Shown here: positions 49,815 through 59,216 of the stretch, one piece after another
Position numbering within the stretch: the stretch's first letter is position 1
Layout of the letters: each line of letters begins with the position of its first letter
Origin: Rhodococcus yananensis
Lineage (GTDB): Bacteria > Actinomycetota > Actinomycetes > Mycobacteriales > Mycobacteriaceae
Direction: 5' to 3'
Length of the DNA stretch: 64,000 nucleotides
NCBI RefSeq assembly: GCF_020515525.1
Contig: NZ_JAIYEP010000012.1
Coordinates: 1 to 64,000, forward strand
The notes under the pieces: model-generated
Databases searched by the model: none
The model's input: only the letters and a program-made list of their open reading frames with translations
Told to the model about the DNA's origin: nothing
Translations under genes and position numbers: made by a program

Positions 49815-50312
49815 GTGAGCGAGCACAGCATTCCCGATCGGCAGCGCACCTACACCTGGGACGATCCGGCTCCGACGTCGGCGGCGAACCGCGACATGCG
49901 GGGCGTGGACTTCCTGCGCGGACTGATCGACGGCACCATCCCCCACCACCCCACGTCACGCACGCTCGGGTTCACCGTCACCGACGCCCGCGAAGGACTC
50001 GTGGAGGTGACGATGGAGGCCCGGGAATTCCACGCCAACGCCGTCGGCAGCGTGCACGGTGGTGTCCTCGCGACGATGTTCGACACGGCCATGGGTTTCG
50101 CGGTGGCGAGCACACTCGAACCGGGTGTCGGATATACGACGCTGGATCTGCAGGTGCGATACCTGCGACCGGTGCAACCCGGTCATCGCGTGCGGGTGCA
50201 GGGATTCTGCGAACACGCGGGTCGACGTACGGCCACGGCGCGGGGCGAGGCCCGCGACGACGAGGGCCGGCTGATCGCCACCGGCTCCACGACGTGCATG
50301 ATCCTGCGCTGA
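49815..50312 (+). CDS. PaaI-type hotdog thioesterase
   Basis: The 165-residue protein has the hotdog-fold motif HANAVGSVHGGVLATMFDTAMG, typical of PaaI/YdiI thioesterases. Asp or Glu in this helix activates water for acyl-CoA hydrolysis. GTG 49815 gives the usual length; the longer frame from 49629 runs into the divergent transporter gene. The substrate is unknown, and a phenylacetate link is not indicated by neighbours. It is followed by a dispersed palindrome. Confidence 0.88.
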   Translation: MSEHSIPDRQRTYTWDDPAPTSAANRDMRGVDFLRGLIDGTIPHHPTSRTLGFTVTDAREGLVEVTMEAREFHANAVGSVHGGVLATMFDTAMGFAVASTLEPGVGYTTLDLQVRYLRPVQPGHRVRVQGFCEHAGRRTATARGEARDDEGRLIATGSTTCMILR

Positions 50313-50345
50313 CCCCTCCGCTCGCTGTTTCGCGCTCCGCGCGAC

Positions 50346-50398
50346 CGAGCGAATGTATCGCTCACTCGACTCGATGGAGCAAGCGGTACATTCGCTCG
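50346..50398. repeat. Dispersed palindrome, copy 2
   Basis: This is a 53-bp inverted repeat with arms CGAGCGAATGTATCGCT (50346-50362) and AGCGGTACATTCGCTCG (50382-50398), 16 of 17 positions matching, and a 19-base centre. It lies between the converging thioesterase and serS genes and is the best-preserved of the three copies. Confidence 0.8.
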
Positions 50399-50418
50399 AC
50401 CGGAGGCGGAGCCGACCG

Positions 50419-51681
50419 TCAGCCGACGGGCTCGAGCACCTCGCGGCCCACGAACGGGACGAGCGCCTCGGGCACCTTCACGGTGCCGTCGGCCTGCTGG
50501 TGGTTCTCGAGCAACGCGACGAGCCAGCGGGTGGTGGCGAGGGTGCCGTTGAGGGTCGCGGCGGTCTGCGGCTTGCCGTTCTCGTCGCGGAAGCGGACAC
50601 CGAGGCGACGGGCCTGGAAGGTCGTGCAGTTCGATGTGGACGTCAACTCGCGGTAGCGCTGCTGGGTGGGCACCCAGGCTTCGCAGTCGAACTTGCGGGC
50701 CGCGGACGAACCGAGGTCGCCGCCGGCGACGTCGATGACGCGGTACGGCACGTCGATGGCGGCGAGCATCTCACGTTCCCACGCCAGCAGTCGCTGGTGC
50801 TCGGCCGCGGCGTCCTCCGGCTTGCAGTAGACGAACATCTCGACCTTGTCGAACTGGTGCACACGGATAATGCCGCGGGTGTCCTTGCCGTAGCTGCCGG
50901 CCTCGCGACGGAAGCACGACGACCAGCCCGCGTACCGCTTCGGGCCCTTCGACAGGTCGAGGATCTCACCCGAGTGGTATCCGGCGAGCGGTACCTCCGA
51001 GGTCCCCACGAGATACAGGTCGTCCTCCTCGAGCCGGTACACCTCGTCGGCGTGCTGACCGAGGAAGCCGGTGCCCTGCATGACCTCGGGGCGCACGAGG
51101 ACCGGCGGGATCATCATGGTGAAGCCGTTGGCGGTGGCCTTCTGCGCCGCGAGCTGCAGCAGGCCGAGTTGCAGCAGCGCACCGTAGCCGGTGAGGAAGT
51201 AGAACCGGGCGCCCGACACCTTCGCGCCGCGCTCCATGTCGATCAGTCCGAGCGATTCACCGAGCGCGAGGTGGTCCTGCGGCTCGAAATCGAAGGTGGG
51301 CAGGTCGCCGACGGTGTCGAGGGTGACGAAGTCGTCCTCGCCGCCGGCGGGAGCACCGTCCTGCACGACATTGGAGATCGCCAGATGGGCGCGCTCGAGG
51401 GCGTCCTGCGCGGCGTTCTGCTCGGCCTCGAGTTCCTTCACCTTCGCGGCGAGTTCCTTCGCCCCGTCGAGCAGCGCGGGCCGCTCTTCCGGGGACGCCT
51501 TGCCGACCTTCTTGCCCAGTGCCTTCTGCTCGGCGCGGGCGTTGTCGCCGGCGAGCACCGCGGCGCGACGCGCGGCGTCCGCGTCGAGCAGTGCGTCGAC
51601 GAGGCCGGGGTCTTCACCTCGGGTGCGCTGCGAGGCGCGAACGGTGTCGGGGTTCTCGCGGAGGAACTTGAGGTCGATCAC
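50419..51681 (-). CDS. serS: Seryl-tRNA synthetase
   Basis: This 420-residue class II synthetase has the N-terminal tRNA-binding coiled coil (about residues 25-100), motif 2 ([28 protein letters not shown]) split across the active site, and motif 3 near the end ([19 protein letters not shown]). It charges tRNA-Ser and tRNA-Sec with serine. The start is GTG 51681. The locus corresponds to Rv3834c, and the septum-formation and metallopeptidase genes nearby preserve the mycobacterial order. Confidence 0.97.
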   Translation of the reverse strand: MIDLKFLRENPDTVRASQRTRGEDPGLVDALLDADAARRAAVLAGDNARAEQKALGKKVGKASPEERPALLDGAKELAAKVKELEAEQNAAQDALERAHLAISNVVQDGAPAGGEDDFVTLDTVGDLPTFDFEPQDHLALGESLGLIDMERGAKVSGARFYFLTGYGALLQLGLLQLAAQKATANGFTMMIPPVLVRPEVMQGTGFLGQHADEVYRLEEDDLYLVGTSEVPLAGYHSGEILDLSKGPKRYAGWSSCFRREAGSYGKDTRGIIRVHQFDKVEMFVYCKPEDAAAEHQRLLAWEREMLAAIDVPYRVIDVAGGDLGSSAARKFDCEAWVPTQQRYRELTSTSNCTTFQARRLGVRFRDENGKPQTAATLNGTLATTRWLVALLENHQQADGTVKVPEALVPFVGREVLEPVG

Positions 51682-51692
51682 GGAATCGAAGC

Positions 51693-52103
51693 CTACCGCT
51701 GCCAGAGTTGCAGGTAGTCGTCACGCCCGAACATGACGGCCGCGTCGGCCGCGGTGGGGTGTCCGCGCCGGGGGTCGGCGCCCGCGCCACTGAGGATCCG
51801 CACGACCTCTTCCTCGCCCTTGAAGACGGCGCCCGCGAGCGGCGACTGGCCGCGATCGTTGAGTCGGTCGACGTCCGCGCCGTGGTCGACGAGGACCTGC
51901 ACCGCGACCGGATGCCCGTGGTAGGCGGCGAGCATGACGAGGGTGTCGCCGGTACCGTTCGTGAGGTTCACCGGAACCCCGGCGTCGAGGTACGCGGCGA
52001 GGGTGTCGGCGTCGCCCGCGCGGGCGGCGTCGAACACGCGCTGGGCGATGTCCTGGATGCGCGGATCGATCCCGGTGCCGGGATCGCTCGGGTCGTCGGC
52101 CAT
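51693..52103 (-). CDS. Small ankyrin-repeat protein
   Basis: The 136-residue cytosolic protein consists of three to four ankyrin repeats: [46 protein letters not shown] and [14 protein letters not shown]. No other domain is present. Ankyrin repeats bind protein partners, but the partner is unknown. It precedes serS by 11 bp on the same strand and may be co-transcribed with it. Confidence 0.88.
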   Translation of the reverse strand: MADDPSDPGTGIDPRIQDIAQRVFDAARAGDADTLAAYLDAGVPVNLTNGTGDTLVMLAAYHGHPVAVQVLVDHGADVDRLNDRGQSPLAGAVFKGEEEVVRILSGAGADPRRGHPTAADAAVMFGRDDYLQLWQR

Positions 52104-52150
52104 GAACCGACGTTACCGTGCACGCGCCGGGCCGGGCATGATGGACAGCG

Positions 52151-53194
52151 ATGGTCGAAGAGAAGAAGCAGCATCCGAAACGCCGCCCCCCGTCGGCGCG
52201 ACTGACTCGCCGGTCGTTGGCGTTCGTCGCCGCGGGCGCGGTCCTCGCCGCGGTGGCGACGTTCGTCGTCGCCGGATTCCAGGGCGCCGACGACAACGGC
52301 GGCGGCGCGGGCAGCGTCGTCACGACGGGTGCGGTGGCCGGGGAGGCATTCGGCACGGCGACCGGCGGCGACTGCCTGACGTGGACGGCGCTCGACGCGA
52401 GTGATCTCGCGAAGGTGGACTGCGAGCAGAGCCACCTGTTCGAGGTGGTGGCCGACATCGATCTGAGCGTGTTCCCCGGTGCGGAGTGGGGACCGGGAAC
52501 GCGATTCCCGTCGGTGTCGCGGTTCACGCAGTTGCGCGACGAGCAGTGCGCGCCGGCGGCGATGGACTATCTGGGCGGTCGGTTCGATCCGCACGGCAAG
52601 TTCAGCGTGGGCCTGATCAATCCGGGTGAGGCGGGATGGGCGGCCGGTGAACGTACCCTGCGGTGCGGGCTGCAGTTCTCGTCGACCACCGGAAATCTGC
52701 TGCCCATCGAGGGGCGGGTCGCCGATCAGGATCAGTCGCGGGCGTGGGATCCGGGTGTGTGCATCGGCATCAACAACGGGGTGCCCGCCGATCCGGTGGA
52801 CTGCGCGAAACCGCACGCGTTCGAGGTGGCGGCGGTGGTGGACCTGTCGGAACGGTTCCCCGATGCGCTGCCGAGCATCGAGGATCAGGACGCTTTCCTC
52901 GAGGAGACGTGCACGGCGCGGGTCGACGAGTTCCTCGGTGATCCGGAGGCGCTGCGCAACAAGACGTTGACGCTGTTCTGGGACAATCTGAACTTCGACA
53001 GCTGGTTGGCGGGTAGTCGCAAGGTGAACTGTTCGATCGGCACGCAGGTCGAAGGTGGTGGTTTCGCCGCGATCACCGGCAGCGCCAAGGGCGACATCCT
53101 CATCGACGGTCAGCCGCCGGTGCCGCCGCCGGACGACAACGGCCGGCTGTTGCCGACGCCGCTGCCGGGTGCCGCTCCCCTGCCCGGAGGCTGA
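52151..53194 (+). CDS. Septum-formation family membrane protein (Rv3835-like)
   Basis: This 347-residue protein has a short cytosolic N-terminus, one transmembrane helix (about residues 22-42, SLAFVAAGAVLAAVATFVVAG) and an outer region. That region has two similar halves, each with a C-x-(n)-C pattern (DCLTWTALDASDLAKVDCEQSH and VCIGINNGVPADPVDCAKPH), typical of the Septum_form domain. The C-terminus is Pro-rich. Family members occur near division genes, but direct function is unproven. The metallopeptidase gene starts 1 bp after its stop. Confidence 0.9.
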   Translation: MVEEKKQHPKRRPPSARLTRRSLAFVAAGAVLAAVATFVVAGFQGADDNGGGAGSVVTTGAVAGEAFGTATGGDCLTWTALDASDLAKVDCEQSHLFEVVADIDLSVFPGAEWGPGTRFPSVSRFTQLRDEQCAPAAMDYLGGRFDPHGKFSVGLINPGEAGWAAGERTLRCGLQFSSTTGNLLPIEGRVADQDQSRAWDPGVCIGINNGVPADPVDCAKPHAFEVAAVVDLSERFPDALPSIEDQDAFLEETCTARVDEFLGDPEALRNKTLTLFWDNLNFDSWLAGSRKVNCSIGTQVEGGGFAAITGSAKGDILIDGQPPVPPPDDNGRLLPTPLPGAAPLPGG

Positions 53195-53195
53195 T

Positions 53196-53546
53196 GTGGC
53201 CGTGTCGATGGGAGAGGACCGTTTCGACGAACTCGTGATGGATGCGCTCGATTCGATTCCGCCACAGCTGGCACGGGCGATCGACAATGTGGTGGTGCTC
53301 GTCGAACCGCGGCACGAGGAGGAACCCGATCTGCTGGGCCTCTACCAGGGGATCGCGTTGACCGAGCGCGACAGCCACTATGCGGGGTCGTTGCCGGACA
53401 CCATCACGATCTACCGGGACGCGATCCTCGACATCTGTGACACCGACGACGACGTGGTGCACGAGGTGGCGGTCACCGTGGTGCACGAGATCGCGCACTA
53501 TTTCGGCATCGAAGAGGAGCGCCTGCACCAGCTGGGCTGGGGCTAG
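53196..53546 (+). CDS. Minimal zinc metallopeptidase (Rv3836-like)
   Basis: The 116-residue protein has the gluzincin/minigluzincin motif VVHEIAHYFGIEEERL, in which two His bind zinc and Glu activates water. It belongs to the short actinobacterial metallopeptidase family (PF06262) that includes Rv3836. GTG 53196 or ATG 53208 could be the start. No signal peptide is visible. It is translationally coupled to the septum-formation gene, an order conserved in Mycobacterium. Confidence 0.92.
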   Translation: MAVSMGEDRFDELVMDALDSIPPQLARAIDNVVVLVEPRHEEEPDLLGLYQGIALTERDSHYAGSLPDTITIYRDAILDICDTDDDVVHEVAVTVVHEIAHYFGIEEERLHQLGWG

Positions 53547-53604
53547 GCGCTCCGTCGCTGCACCCGCCGTGAGCGGGCCGAGGTGCGTGGTATCGGTCGG
53601 GGTG

Positions 53605-53766
53605 CTACGAGCGGGTCGGGGTGTTGCGCTCGACCTCGGTCTCCTTCGAGCCGCCGAACTGCAGGAAGTGCGGGGCGAAGGTCGACACGACCACGAGCAG
53701 CAGGCAGCCGATGGTGACCATCGCGACGGTGAGCCACACGACGATGACGCCGAACAGTTCCAACAT
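53605..53766 (-). CDS. 53-residue single-pass membrane protein
   Basis: ATG 53766 is preceded by GGAGGTAA eight bases upstream and opens a 53-codon frame starting MLELFGVIVVWLTVAM. One hydrophobic helix covers about residues 5-30, followed by a short tail FLQFGGSKETEVERN. Third codon positions are nearly all G or C, as in real genes here. It lies alone on the minus strand between the metallopeptidase and nitronate monooxygenase genes. I do not recognise a family. It could be a small regulatory or stress-response membrane peptide. Confidence 0.65.
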   Translation of the reverse strand: MLELFGVIVVWLTVAMVTIGCLLLVVVSTFAPHFLQFGGSKETEVERNTPTRS

Positions 53767-53942
53767 TTCCCGTTACCTCCGTGGTCGACGCGGCGCCGCA
53801 CCGGCACCCCGCCAACCTTAACCGGACGATGCGCCGTGAAGCCCGCCACCCCCGGCTGGGTTTACAAAATGAAGCCAGGGATCGTAGGCTCGGCATCAGT
53901 AGGGAACCCGCATCCGTCCACCCCAGACCACCGGGAGAATCC

Positions 53943-54905
53943 ATGAGCCTGCCCCCCGCCTTGAAGGACCGCCTGCGTCTGCCGCTCGTGGCATCGCCGA
54001 TGTTCATCGTCTCGAATCCCGACCTCGTCATCGCCCAGTGCACGTCGGGGATCGTCGGATCGTTCCCGTCGCTCAACGCCCGACCACACGCGCAACTGCG
54101 GGACTGGCTGACCCAGATCACCGAAGCGCTCGCCAAGCACGACGCGAACAACCCGGATTCCCCGTCGGCGCCGTACGCGGTGAACCTGATCGTGCATCGT
54201 TCCAACGACCGACTCGAAGCCGACCTCGCGACCGTCGTCGAGTTCGAGGTGCCGATCGTCATCACGTCGCTCGGCGCCCGCACCGACGTGTACGAGGCGG
54301 TCCACTCGTACGGCGGGATCGTGCTGCACGACATCGTCGACGACCGGTTCGCGCGCAAGGCGATCGAGAAGGGCGCCGACGGACTGATCGCGGTCGCGGC
54401 GGGCGCCGGTGGTCACGCCGGTACCCAGTCGCCGTTCGCGCTGCTGCAGGAGATCCGCACCTGGTTCGACGGCCCGCTGCTGCTGTCCGGGTCCATCGCG
54501 ACGGGCGACGCCGTGCTCGCCGCGCAGGCGGCCGGCGCCGATCTCGCGTACGCGGGTTCGGTGTTCATCGCCACCGACGAGGCCAACGCCGACGACCGCT
54601 ACAAGCAGATGATCGTCGACTCGACCGCGTCGGACATCGTGTACTCGAACCTGTTCACCGGCGTCCACGGCAACTACCTGCGCGGCAGCATCGTCGCGGC
54701 GGGGCTGGACCCCGACGATCTCGCCGAGTCCGATCCGTCGGCGATGAACTTCGGTTCGAACCGCGACTCCTCCGCGAAGGCGTGGCGCGACATCTGGGGC
54801 GCCGGCCAGGGCGTCGGTGCGGTCGACGCCGTCGTACCGGCGAAGGACGTCGTCGCGCGCCTGGCGGCCGAGTACGCGGCCGCGCGGGAGCGACTGTCGC
54901 TGTGA
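53943..54905 (+). CDS. Nitronate monooxygenase (2-nitropropane dioxygenase family)
   Basis: This 320-residue FMN-dependent TIM-barrel protein begins LRLPLVASPMFIVSNPDLV and has the FMN-phosphate motif AAGAGGHAGTQSPFALLQEIR (about residue 155), then SGSIATGDAVLAAQAAGADLAY. Family members oxidise alkyl nitronates or act as quinone/enoyl reductases. ATG 53943 sits after GGGAGA. It may belong to the acyl-CoA group that follows, but is on the opposite strand from the adjacent TetR gene. Confidence 0.88.
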   Translation: MSLPPALKDRLRLPLVASPMFIVSNPDLVIAQCTSGIVGSFPSLNARPHAQLRDWLTQITEALAKHDANNPDSPSAPYAVNLIVHRSNDRLEADLATVVEFEVPIVITSLGARTDVYEAVHSYGGIVLHDIVDDRFARKAIEKGADGLIAVAAGAGGHAGTQSPFALLQEIRTWFDGPLLLSGSIATGDAVLAAQAAGADLAYAGSVFIATDEANADDRYKQMIVDSTASDIVYSNLFTGVHGNYLRGSIVAAGLDPDDLAESDPSAMNFGSNRDSSAKAWRDIWGAGQGVGAVDAVVPAKDVVARLAAEYAAARERLSL

Positions 54906-54948
54906 TCGGCGGTGGGCCGGTCACCGCCCGTTGCGGACGGTGACCGGC

Positions 54949-55602
54949 TCACTCGCTCCGGCTCCCCACGGTCGGCCGTGGTGCGTGAGCTCCGTATCCG
55001 ACCACCCGCAGCGCGATGTCGACGTACCGCTCGGCGACCGACGCGGGCGTCAACGGACCGTCGCGCTGATACCAGCGGGCGATGGACTGCAGCATCCCGA
55101 GCAGGGCGCGAACACTCTCGTCGACATCGTCGACGTCGAACACGCCGTGCTCGACCCCGTCGCGGACGAGATCGAGCATGATCAGTTCGAGCCGTTTGCG
55201 GTTGGCGACGTACGTCGCGCGGTTCTCCGGCGAGACGTGCCGCAGTTCGGAATCCAGACCCGAGCGCTTGGCCCGGTGCGTCATGTTGAGCACGATCGCC
55301 TCGACCGCATTGCCGAATCGGGCAACGGGGTCGGCGCCGCCGTCCGTGACCGCCGCGAGAACGCGGTCGATCAGGTCGAGGACGGCGGCGTCGAGCAGCG
55401 TGACGAGAACGGCTTCCTTGTTCTCGTAGTGGTAGTACAGCGCCGGCACCGTCACGCCCACCCGGCGCGCCAGGTCGCGGACGCTGGTGCCGTGGAATCC
55501 GTTCTCGCTGAACGCTTCCAGGGCCTGCTCGAGGATGGGGTCGTACCGCAGCGGCGCGAACACCCGCCAGTCGCCGGGCGCGGCGTCGGCACGCGCGGTC
55601 AT
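54949..55602 (-). CDS. TetR-family regulator A
   Basis: The 217-residue protein has an N-terminal TetR helix-turn-helix (EAFSENGFHGTSVRDLARRVGVTVPALYYHYENKEAVL) and a C-terminal ligand domain. It is clearly paralogous to the regulator at 59217-59858, with near-identity in the recognition helix. The family includes fatty-acid and acyl-CoA responsive repressors (FadR/KstR-like). It lies 29 bp beyond the SDR gene in the same direction, so SDR and regulator are probably one operon. Confidence 0.92.
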   Translation of the reverse strand: MTARADAAPGDWRVFAPLRYDPILEQALEAFSENGFHGTSVRDLARRVGVTVPALYYHYENKEAVLVTLLDAAVLDLIDRVLAAVTDGGADPVARFGNAVEAIVLNMTHRAKRSGLDSELRHVSPENRATYVANRKRLELIMLDLVRDGVEHGVFDVDDVDESVRALLGMLQSIARWYQRDGPLTPASVAERYVDIALRVVGYGAHAPRPTVGSRSE

Positions 55603-55631
55603 CGCCCCTCCTCTCCCCGCACCGATGTCGG

Positions 55632-56393
55632 TCAGCGCGGTGCCATGCGGATCGCGCCGTCGAGACGGATCACCTCGCCGTTGAGCATCGGGTTGGACAC
55701 GATGTGTGCGGCGAGTGCGCCGTACTCGGCCGGATCACCGAGGCGCGAGGGGTGCGGAACCTGCCCACCGAGGGACTTCTGCGCTTCCTCCGGCAGCGAT
55801 CCGAGCAGCGGGGTCTTGAACAGGCCGGGCGCGATGGTCACGACGCGGATCAGCAGCGACGCGAGGTCGCGGGCGATCGGCAGGGTCATGCCGACGACAC
55901 CGCCCTTGGAGGCCGAGTACGCGGCCTGGCCGATCTGACCGTCGAACGCCGCCACCGAGGCGGTGTTGATGATGACGCCGCGCTCACCGTCGATCGGCTC
56001 GGTCTTCGCGATGCGCTCGGCGGCGAGGCGGATGACGTTGAACGTGCCGAACAGGTTGACGTTCACGACCTTCTTGAAGTCGTCGAACGGGAATGCGCCC
56101 TTCTTGCTGACGGTCTTGACGGCGTTGCCGATGCCCGCGCAGTTCACGGCGACGCGCAGCGGGCCCAGGGATTCGGCGAGATCGAGCGCCTCGGTGACGG
56201 CCGCCTCGTCGGTGACGTCGGCGGCCGCGAACCGCACGCGATCGCCGAGTTCCTTGGCGATCGTCTCACCGTTCGAGGACGGCAGGTCGATGATGACGAC
56301 GGTGGCGCCGTCGTCCACGAGAGCCTTGACGGTGGCCAGGCCCAGACCGGAGGCGCCTCCGGTGACGACGGCGACGCTGTCGTTGACGATCAT
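55632..56393 (-). CDS. SDR-family 3-hydroxyacyl-CoA dehydrogenase
   Basis: This 253-residue short-chain dehydrogenase has the NAD-binding [15 protein letters not shown] motif, an acidic residue after beta-2 (VVIIDLPSS) that favours NAD, and the catalytic Ser-Tyr-Lys in [24 protein letters not shown]. It resembles type-II 3-hydroxyacyl-CoA dehydrogenases (HSD17B10-like), which oxidise 3-hydroxyacyl-CoA or steroid alcohols. ATG 56393 ([13 protein letters not shown]) gives the usual length. The crotonase gene lies 69 bp upstream on the same strand. Confidence 0.9.
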   Translation of the reverse strand: MIVNDSVAVVTGGASGLGLATVKALVDDGATVVIIDLPSSNGETIAKELGDRVRFAAADVTDEAAVTEALDLAESLGPLRVAVNCAGIGNAVKTVSKKGAFPFDDFKKVVNVNLFGTFNVIRLAAERIAKTEPIDGERGVIINTASVAAFDGQIGQAAYSASKGGVVGMTLPIARDLASLLIRVVTIAPGLFKTPLLGSLPEEAQKSLGGQVPHPSRLGDPAEYGALAAHIVSNPMLNGEVIRLDGAIRMAPR

Positions 56394-56462
56394 GAATGTT
56401 CCCTTCGGATCACGGTGTGTATCGGATTGTGTCGGCGGCGGATACCGCACGGCCGGAGTGTC

Positions 56463-57260
56463 TCAGCGGCCCTTCCAGACCGGTTCGCGCTTCTCGGCGA
56501 AGGCGCGGGGTCCTTCCATCGCGTCTTCGCTTCCGAAGACGACCTTCAACGCCTCGGCGTTGTCGGCCCACGGCGCGTCGTCCCACGCCGACGAGTTCGC
56601 GGTGCGGTGGATCATCGCCTTCGAATGCCGCACGGACAGCGGAGCATTGGCGGCGATCGTCTCGGCGAGTTCGAGTGCGACGTCGAGTGCCGTCCCGGCG
56701 GGGGCGACGCGGTTGACCAGACCCAGCTCCTTGCCCTGCGCGGCGGAGAGGGGTTCGCCGGTGAGCGCGATCTCGAGGGCGACCTTGAGTGGAACCTGCT
56801 GCTGGATGCGGATGACGCCGCCGGCAGCGGCGAAGAGTCCGCGCTTGACCTCGGGCAGACCGAGTTTCGCCTCCTCGTCGACGACCGCGAGGTCGCTGGC
56901 GAGCACGATCTCGGTTCCGCCACCGAGCGCGAAGCCGTTGACCGCGGCGATCGTCGGCTTGCCGACCCAGTGCCGGACGTATCCGGCGAAGCCCCATTCC
57001 GGATGCCCCTGGGCGGAGGTGTCCTCCCCCGCCGCGATGGCCTTGAGGTCGGCGCCGGCGCAGAATGCGCGTCCGGTGCCGGTGAGCACGACGACCCTCA
57101 CCTCGTCGTCGTTCTCGGCCTGCTCGAGGTGGTTGCCGAGCGCGGTCGAGAGCGCACCGTTGACGGCGTTGAGCGCCTTCGGCCGGTTGAGGGTGATGAT
57201 CGCAACGCCGCCGCGCTTCTCGTACAGTGCGGCAGGTTCTACAGTCGTCTCGTCGGCCAT
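56463..57260 (-). CDS. Enoyl-CoA hydratase/isomerase A
   Basis: The 265-residue crotonase-family protein has the oxyanion-hole motif RAFCAGADLKAIA and GFALGGGTEIVLASDLAV. A glutamate in LPEVKRGLF lies at one of the two hydratase catalytic positions. It should hydrate 2-enoyl-CoA in beta-oxidation; the following SDR gene could perform the next step. ATG 57260 was chosen; the four-codon extension lacks family sequence. The promoter region contains a TATCGATCGCTA motif shared with the TetR gene at 59858. Confidence 0.92.
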   Translation of the reverse strand: MADETTVEPAALYEKRGGVAIITLNRPKALNAVNGALSTALGNHLEQAENDDEVRVVVLTGTGRAFCAGADLKAIAAGEDTSAQGHPEWGFAGYVRHWVGKPTIAAVNGFALGGGTEIVLASDLAVVDEEAKLGLPEVKRGLFAAAGGVIRIQQQVPLKVALEIALTGEPLSAAQGKELGLVNRVAPAGTALDVALELAETIAANAPLSVRHSKAMIHRTANSSAWDDAPWADNAEALKVVFGSEDAMEGPRAFAEKREPVWKGR

Positions 57261-57290
57261 GGTGCCCCTCACGGTGTGTCCGTCGTTACT

Positions 57291-57302
57291 TATCGATCGC
57301 TA
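57291..57302. promoter_or_regulatory. TetR operator candidate 1
   Basis: The 12-mer TATCGATCGCTA, an imperfect palindrome, lies in the divergent region between crotonase A and the quinone-oxidoreductase gene. The same 12-mer occurs at 59872-59883 in front of TetR B. Confidence 0.55.
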
Positions 57303-57422
57303 AAGGACTACCAGAGAACCGGGGCACGGTCAACGGTCTCCGACGGTGGCGTCCATTCCGTTTCGTCTGGTAAGGATTTTCATACGATTTCGACACCGCC
57401 GACGTTTCGGTCCAGGAGAGTC

Positions 57423-58394
57423 ATGCAGGCAGCGCAACTGATGGAGAACACGGGCCCCGACGGCGTGCGCGCCACCGAGATCCCCGAACCGGAATCCGAC
57501 GGCACCGGCGTCGTCGTCGACCTCGACGCCGCCGGGGTGTCGTTCCCCGACCTCCTGCAGACCACCGGCGCCTACCAGGTGGTGCGCTCCCTGCCGTGCG
57601 TTCTCGGCACCGAAGGTGCCGGAATCGTCCGCTCCGCACCCGACGGCAGCGGTGTCGCAGCCGGACAACGCGTCGCGGTACTCGCCGCCGACGGATCGTG
57701 GCAGCAGACCGTCGTCGTCGGCCCCGAGTCCGTGTTCCCGCTGCCGGACTCGGTGTCGTCGACCGCCGGCGCCGGACTGCTCCTGAACTACCTCACCGTG
57801 CACTTCGCCCTCGACGAACGCGCCCGCTACCGCACCGGCGACACCGTCCTCGTCCACGGTGCCGCGGGCGGGGTCGGTGTCGCCGCCCTGCAACTCTGCG
57901 CGGCACTCGGCCTCGAGACCGTCGCGGTCGTCAGCACCGAGGCGAAAGCCGAAGTGGCGCGCGCGAACCGCGCGACCCACGTCGTGTTCGCCGAAAGCTT
58001 CAAGCAACAGACCCTCGAGGTCACCGACGGCCGCGGCGTCGACATCGTCCTCGACCCGGTCGGCGGCGACCGCTTCACCGACAGCCTCCGCAGCCTCGCT
58101 CCCGGCGGCCGCGTCGTGGTCCTCGGGTTCACCGGCGGCGAGATCCCCACTGTGAAGGTCAATCGCCTGCTCCTGAAAAACATCTCGGTGGTCGGCGCCG
58201 GATGGGGCGAGTTCATCCGGCGCGACCCCGGCTACCCACGCCGCCAGTGGGACGTCCTCGCACCGCTGCTGCACTCCGGTGCACTGCAGGTCCCCGAACC
58301 CACCGTCTACCCTCTCGCCGACGCCGCGGCCGCCCTGACATCCCTCGGAACCCGAACCGCGACAGGCAAAGTCGCGCTCTCGCTCCGACCCTGA
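57423..58394 (+). CDS. MDR-family NADPH:quinone oxidoreductase-like protein
   Basis: This 323-residue protein is a medium-chain dehydrogenase/reductase of the zinc-free quinone-oxidoreductase group. It has the N-terminal GroES-like fold (VVVDLDAAGVSFPDLLQ), LPCVLGTEGAG and the nucleotide-binding motif VHGAAGGVGVAALQL. No zinc-ligand cysteines are present. It would reduce a quinone or enoyl substrate with NADPH. ATG 57423 follows CAGGAGAG. It leads an operon with crotonase B, 24 bp downstream, and is divergent from crotonase A across a shared operator candidate. Confidence 0.9.
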   Translation: MQAAQLMENTGPDGVRATEIPEPESDGTGVVVDLDAAGVSFPDLLQTTGAYQVVRSLPCVLGTEGAGIVRSAPDGSGVAAGQRVAVLAADGSWQQTVVVGPESVFPLPDSVSSTAGAGLLLNYLTVHFALDERARYRTGDTVLVHGAAGGVGVAALQLCAALGLETVAVVSTEAKAEVARANRATHVVFAESFKQQTLEVTDGRGVDIVLDPVGGDRFTDSLRSLAPGGRVVVLGFTGGEIPTVKVNRLLLKNISVVGAGWGEFIRRDPGYPRRQWDVLAPLLHSGALQVPEPTVYPLADAAAALTSLGTRTATGKVALSLRP

Positions 58395-58418
58395 ACCCCC
58401 ACCGACGGAGAGATCACC

Positions 58419-59207
58419 ATGAGCACCGATCACGAACCGGGCGTCGACGTCACCGTCGAGAACGGCACCTTGCGCGTCACCATCAACCGTCCCGACCGCA
58501 TGAACGCCGTGAAAGCCGAGACCCTCGACGCCGTCGCCGACGCCTTCGACAAGTACACCGGCGACGAGACGATCCGCGTCGCGATCGTCGGCGGTGCGGG
58601 CGGGCGGGCATTCTGCTCGGGCGCCGACATCGTCGGACGCGACCTGTCGGGTCCGCCGAGCACCGACACCCTCGACGCCGCCAACCGTGTCGCCACCACC
58701 GTCCGGGACTTCCCGCGACCGGTGATCGCCGCGGTGAACGGCGCCGCCGCCGGGGTCGGGGTGTCGCTGGCGCTGGCCTGCGACCTGACCGTCGCATCCG
58801 AGTCGTCGTACTTCCTGCTCGCCTTCACCCGCATCGGACTGATGCCGGACGGCGGCGCGACCGCGCTGGTCGCGGCGTCGGTCGGTCGGGCCCGCGCGAT
58901 GAGAATGGCATTGCTCGCCGAGCGACTGCCCGCCGCCGAGGCGCTGGCCGCGGGACTGATCGCCGACGTCTACGCCGACGACGACTTCGACGCCCGCGTC
59001 GACGAACTCGCCGCGCGTCTCGCCGGCGGCCCGGTCGATGCCTACGCCGCCACGAAGCACGCGATCAACGCCACCACGCTCACCGAACTCGACGGTGCGC
59101 TCGGTCGCGAGTTCGACGGGCAGATGCAGTTGCTCGCCGGCCCCGACTTCCGCGAGGGCGTTCGCGCGTTCGAGCAGAAGCGGAAGGCCGATTTCCGGAA
59201 CCGGTGA
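58419..59207 (+). CDS. Enoyl-CoA hydratase/isomerase B
   Basis: The 262-residue crotonase-family protein has RAFCSGADIVGRD and GAAAGVGVSLALACDLTVAS as oxyanion-hole regions and IGLMPDGGAT at the second catalytic position. There the usual glutamate is replaced by aspartate or glycine, more like isomerase-type (PaaG) members. It is probably an enoyl-CoA isomerase or hydratase acting with the MDR protein. It ends 10 bp before the convergent TetR B gene. Confidence 0.9.
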   Translation: MSTDHEPGVDVTVENGTLRVTINRPDRMNAVKAETLDAVADAFDKYTGDETIRVAIVGGAGGRAFCSGADIVGRDLSGPPSTDTLDAANRVATTVRDFPRPVIAAVNGAAAGVGVSLALACDLTVASESSYFLLAFTRIGLMPDGGATALVAASVGRARAMRMALLAERLPAAEALAAGLIADVYADDDFDARVDELAARLAGGPVDAYAATKHAINATTLTELDGALGREFDGQMQLLAGPDFREGVRAFEQKRKADFRNR

Positions 59208-59216
59208 CGCGCGCCG

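Noticed and set aside
50313-50418. A tRNA gene near serS
   Set aside because: No T-loop consensus or cloverleaf could be found; the structure there is the dispersed palindrome.
57330-59060. A 576-codon minus-strand frame opposite the MDR and crotonase B genes
   Set aside because: Shadow frame; both plus-strand proteins carry full family motifs.
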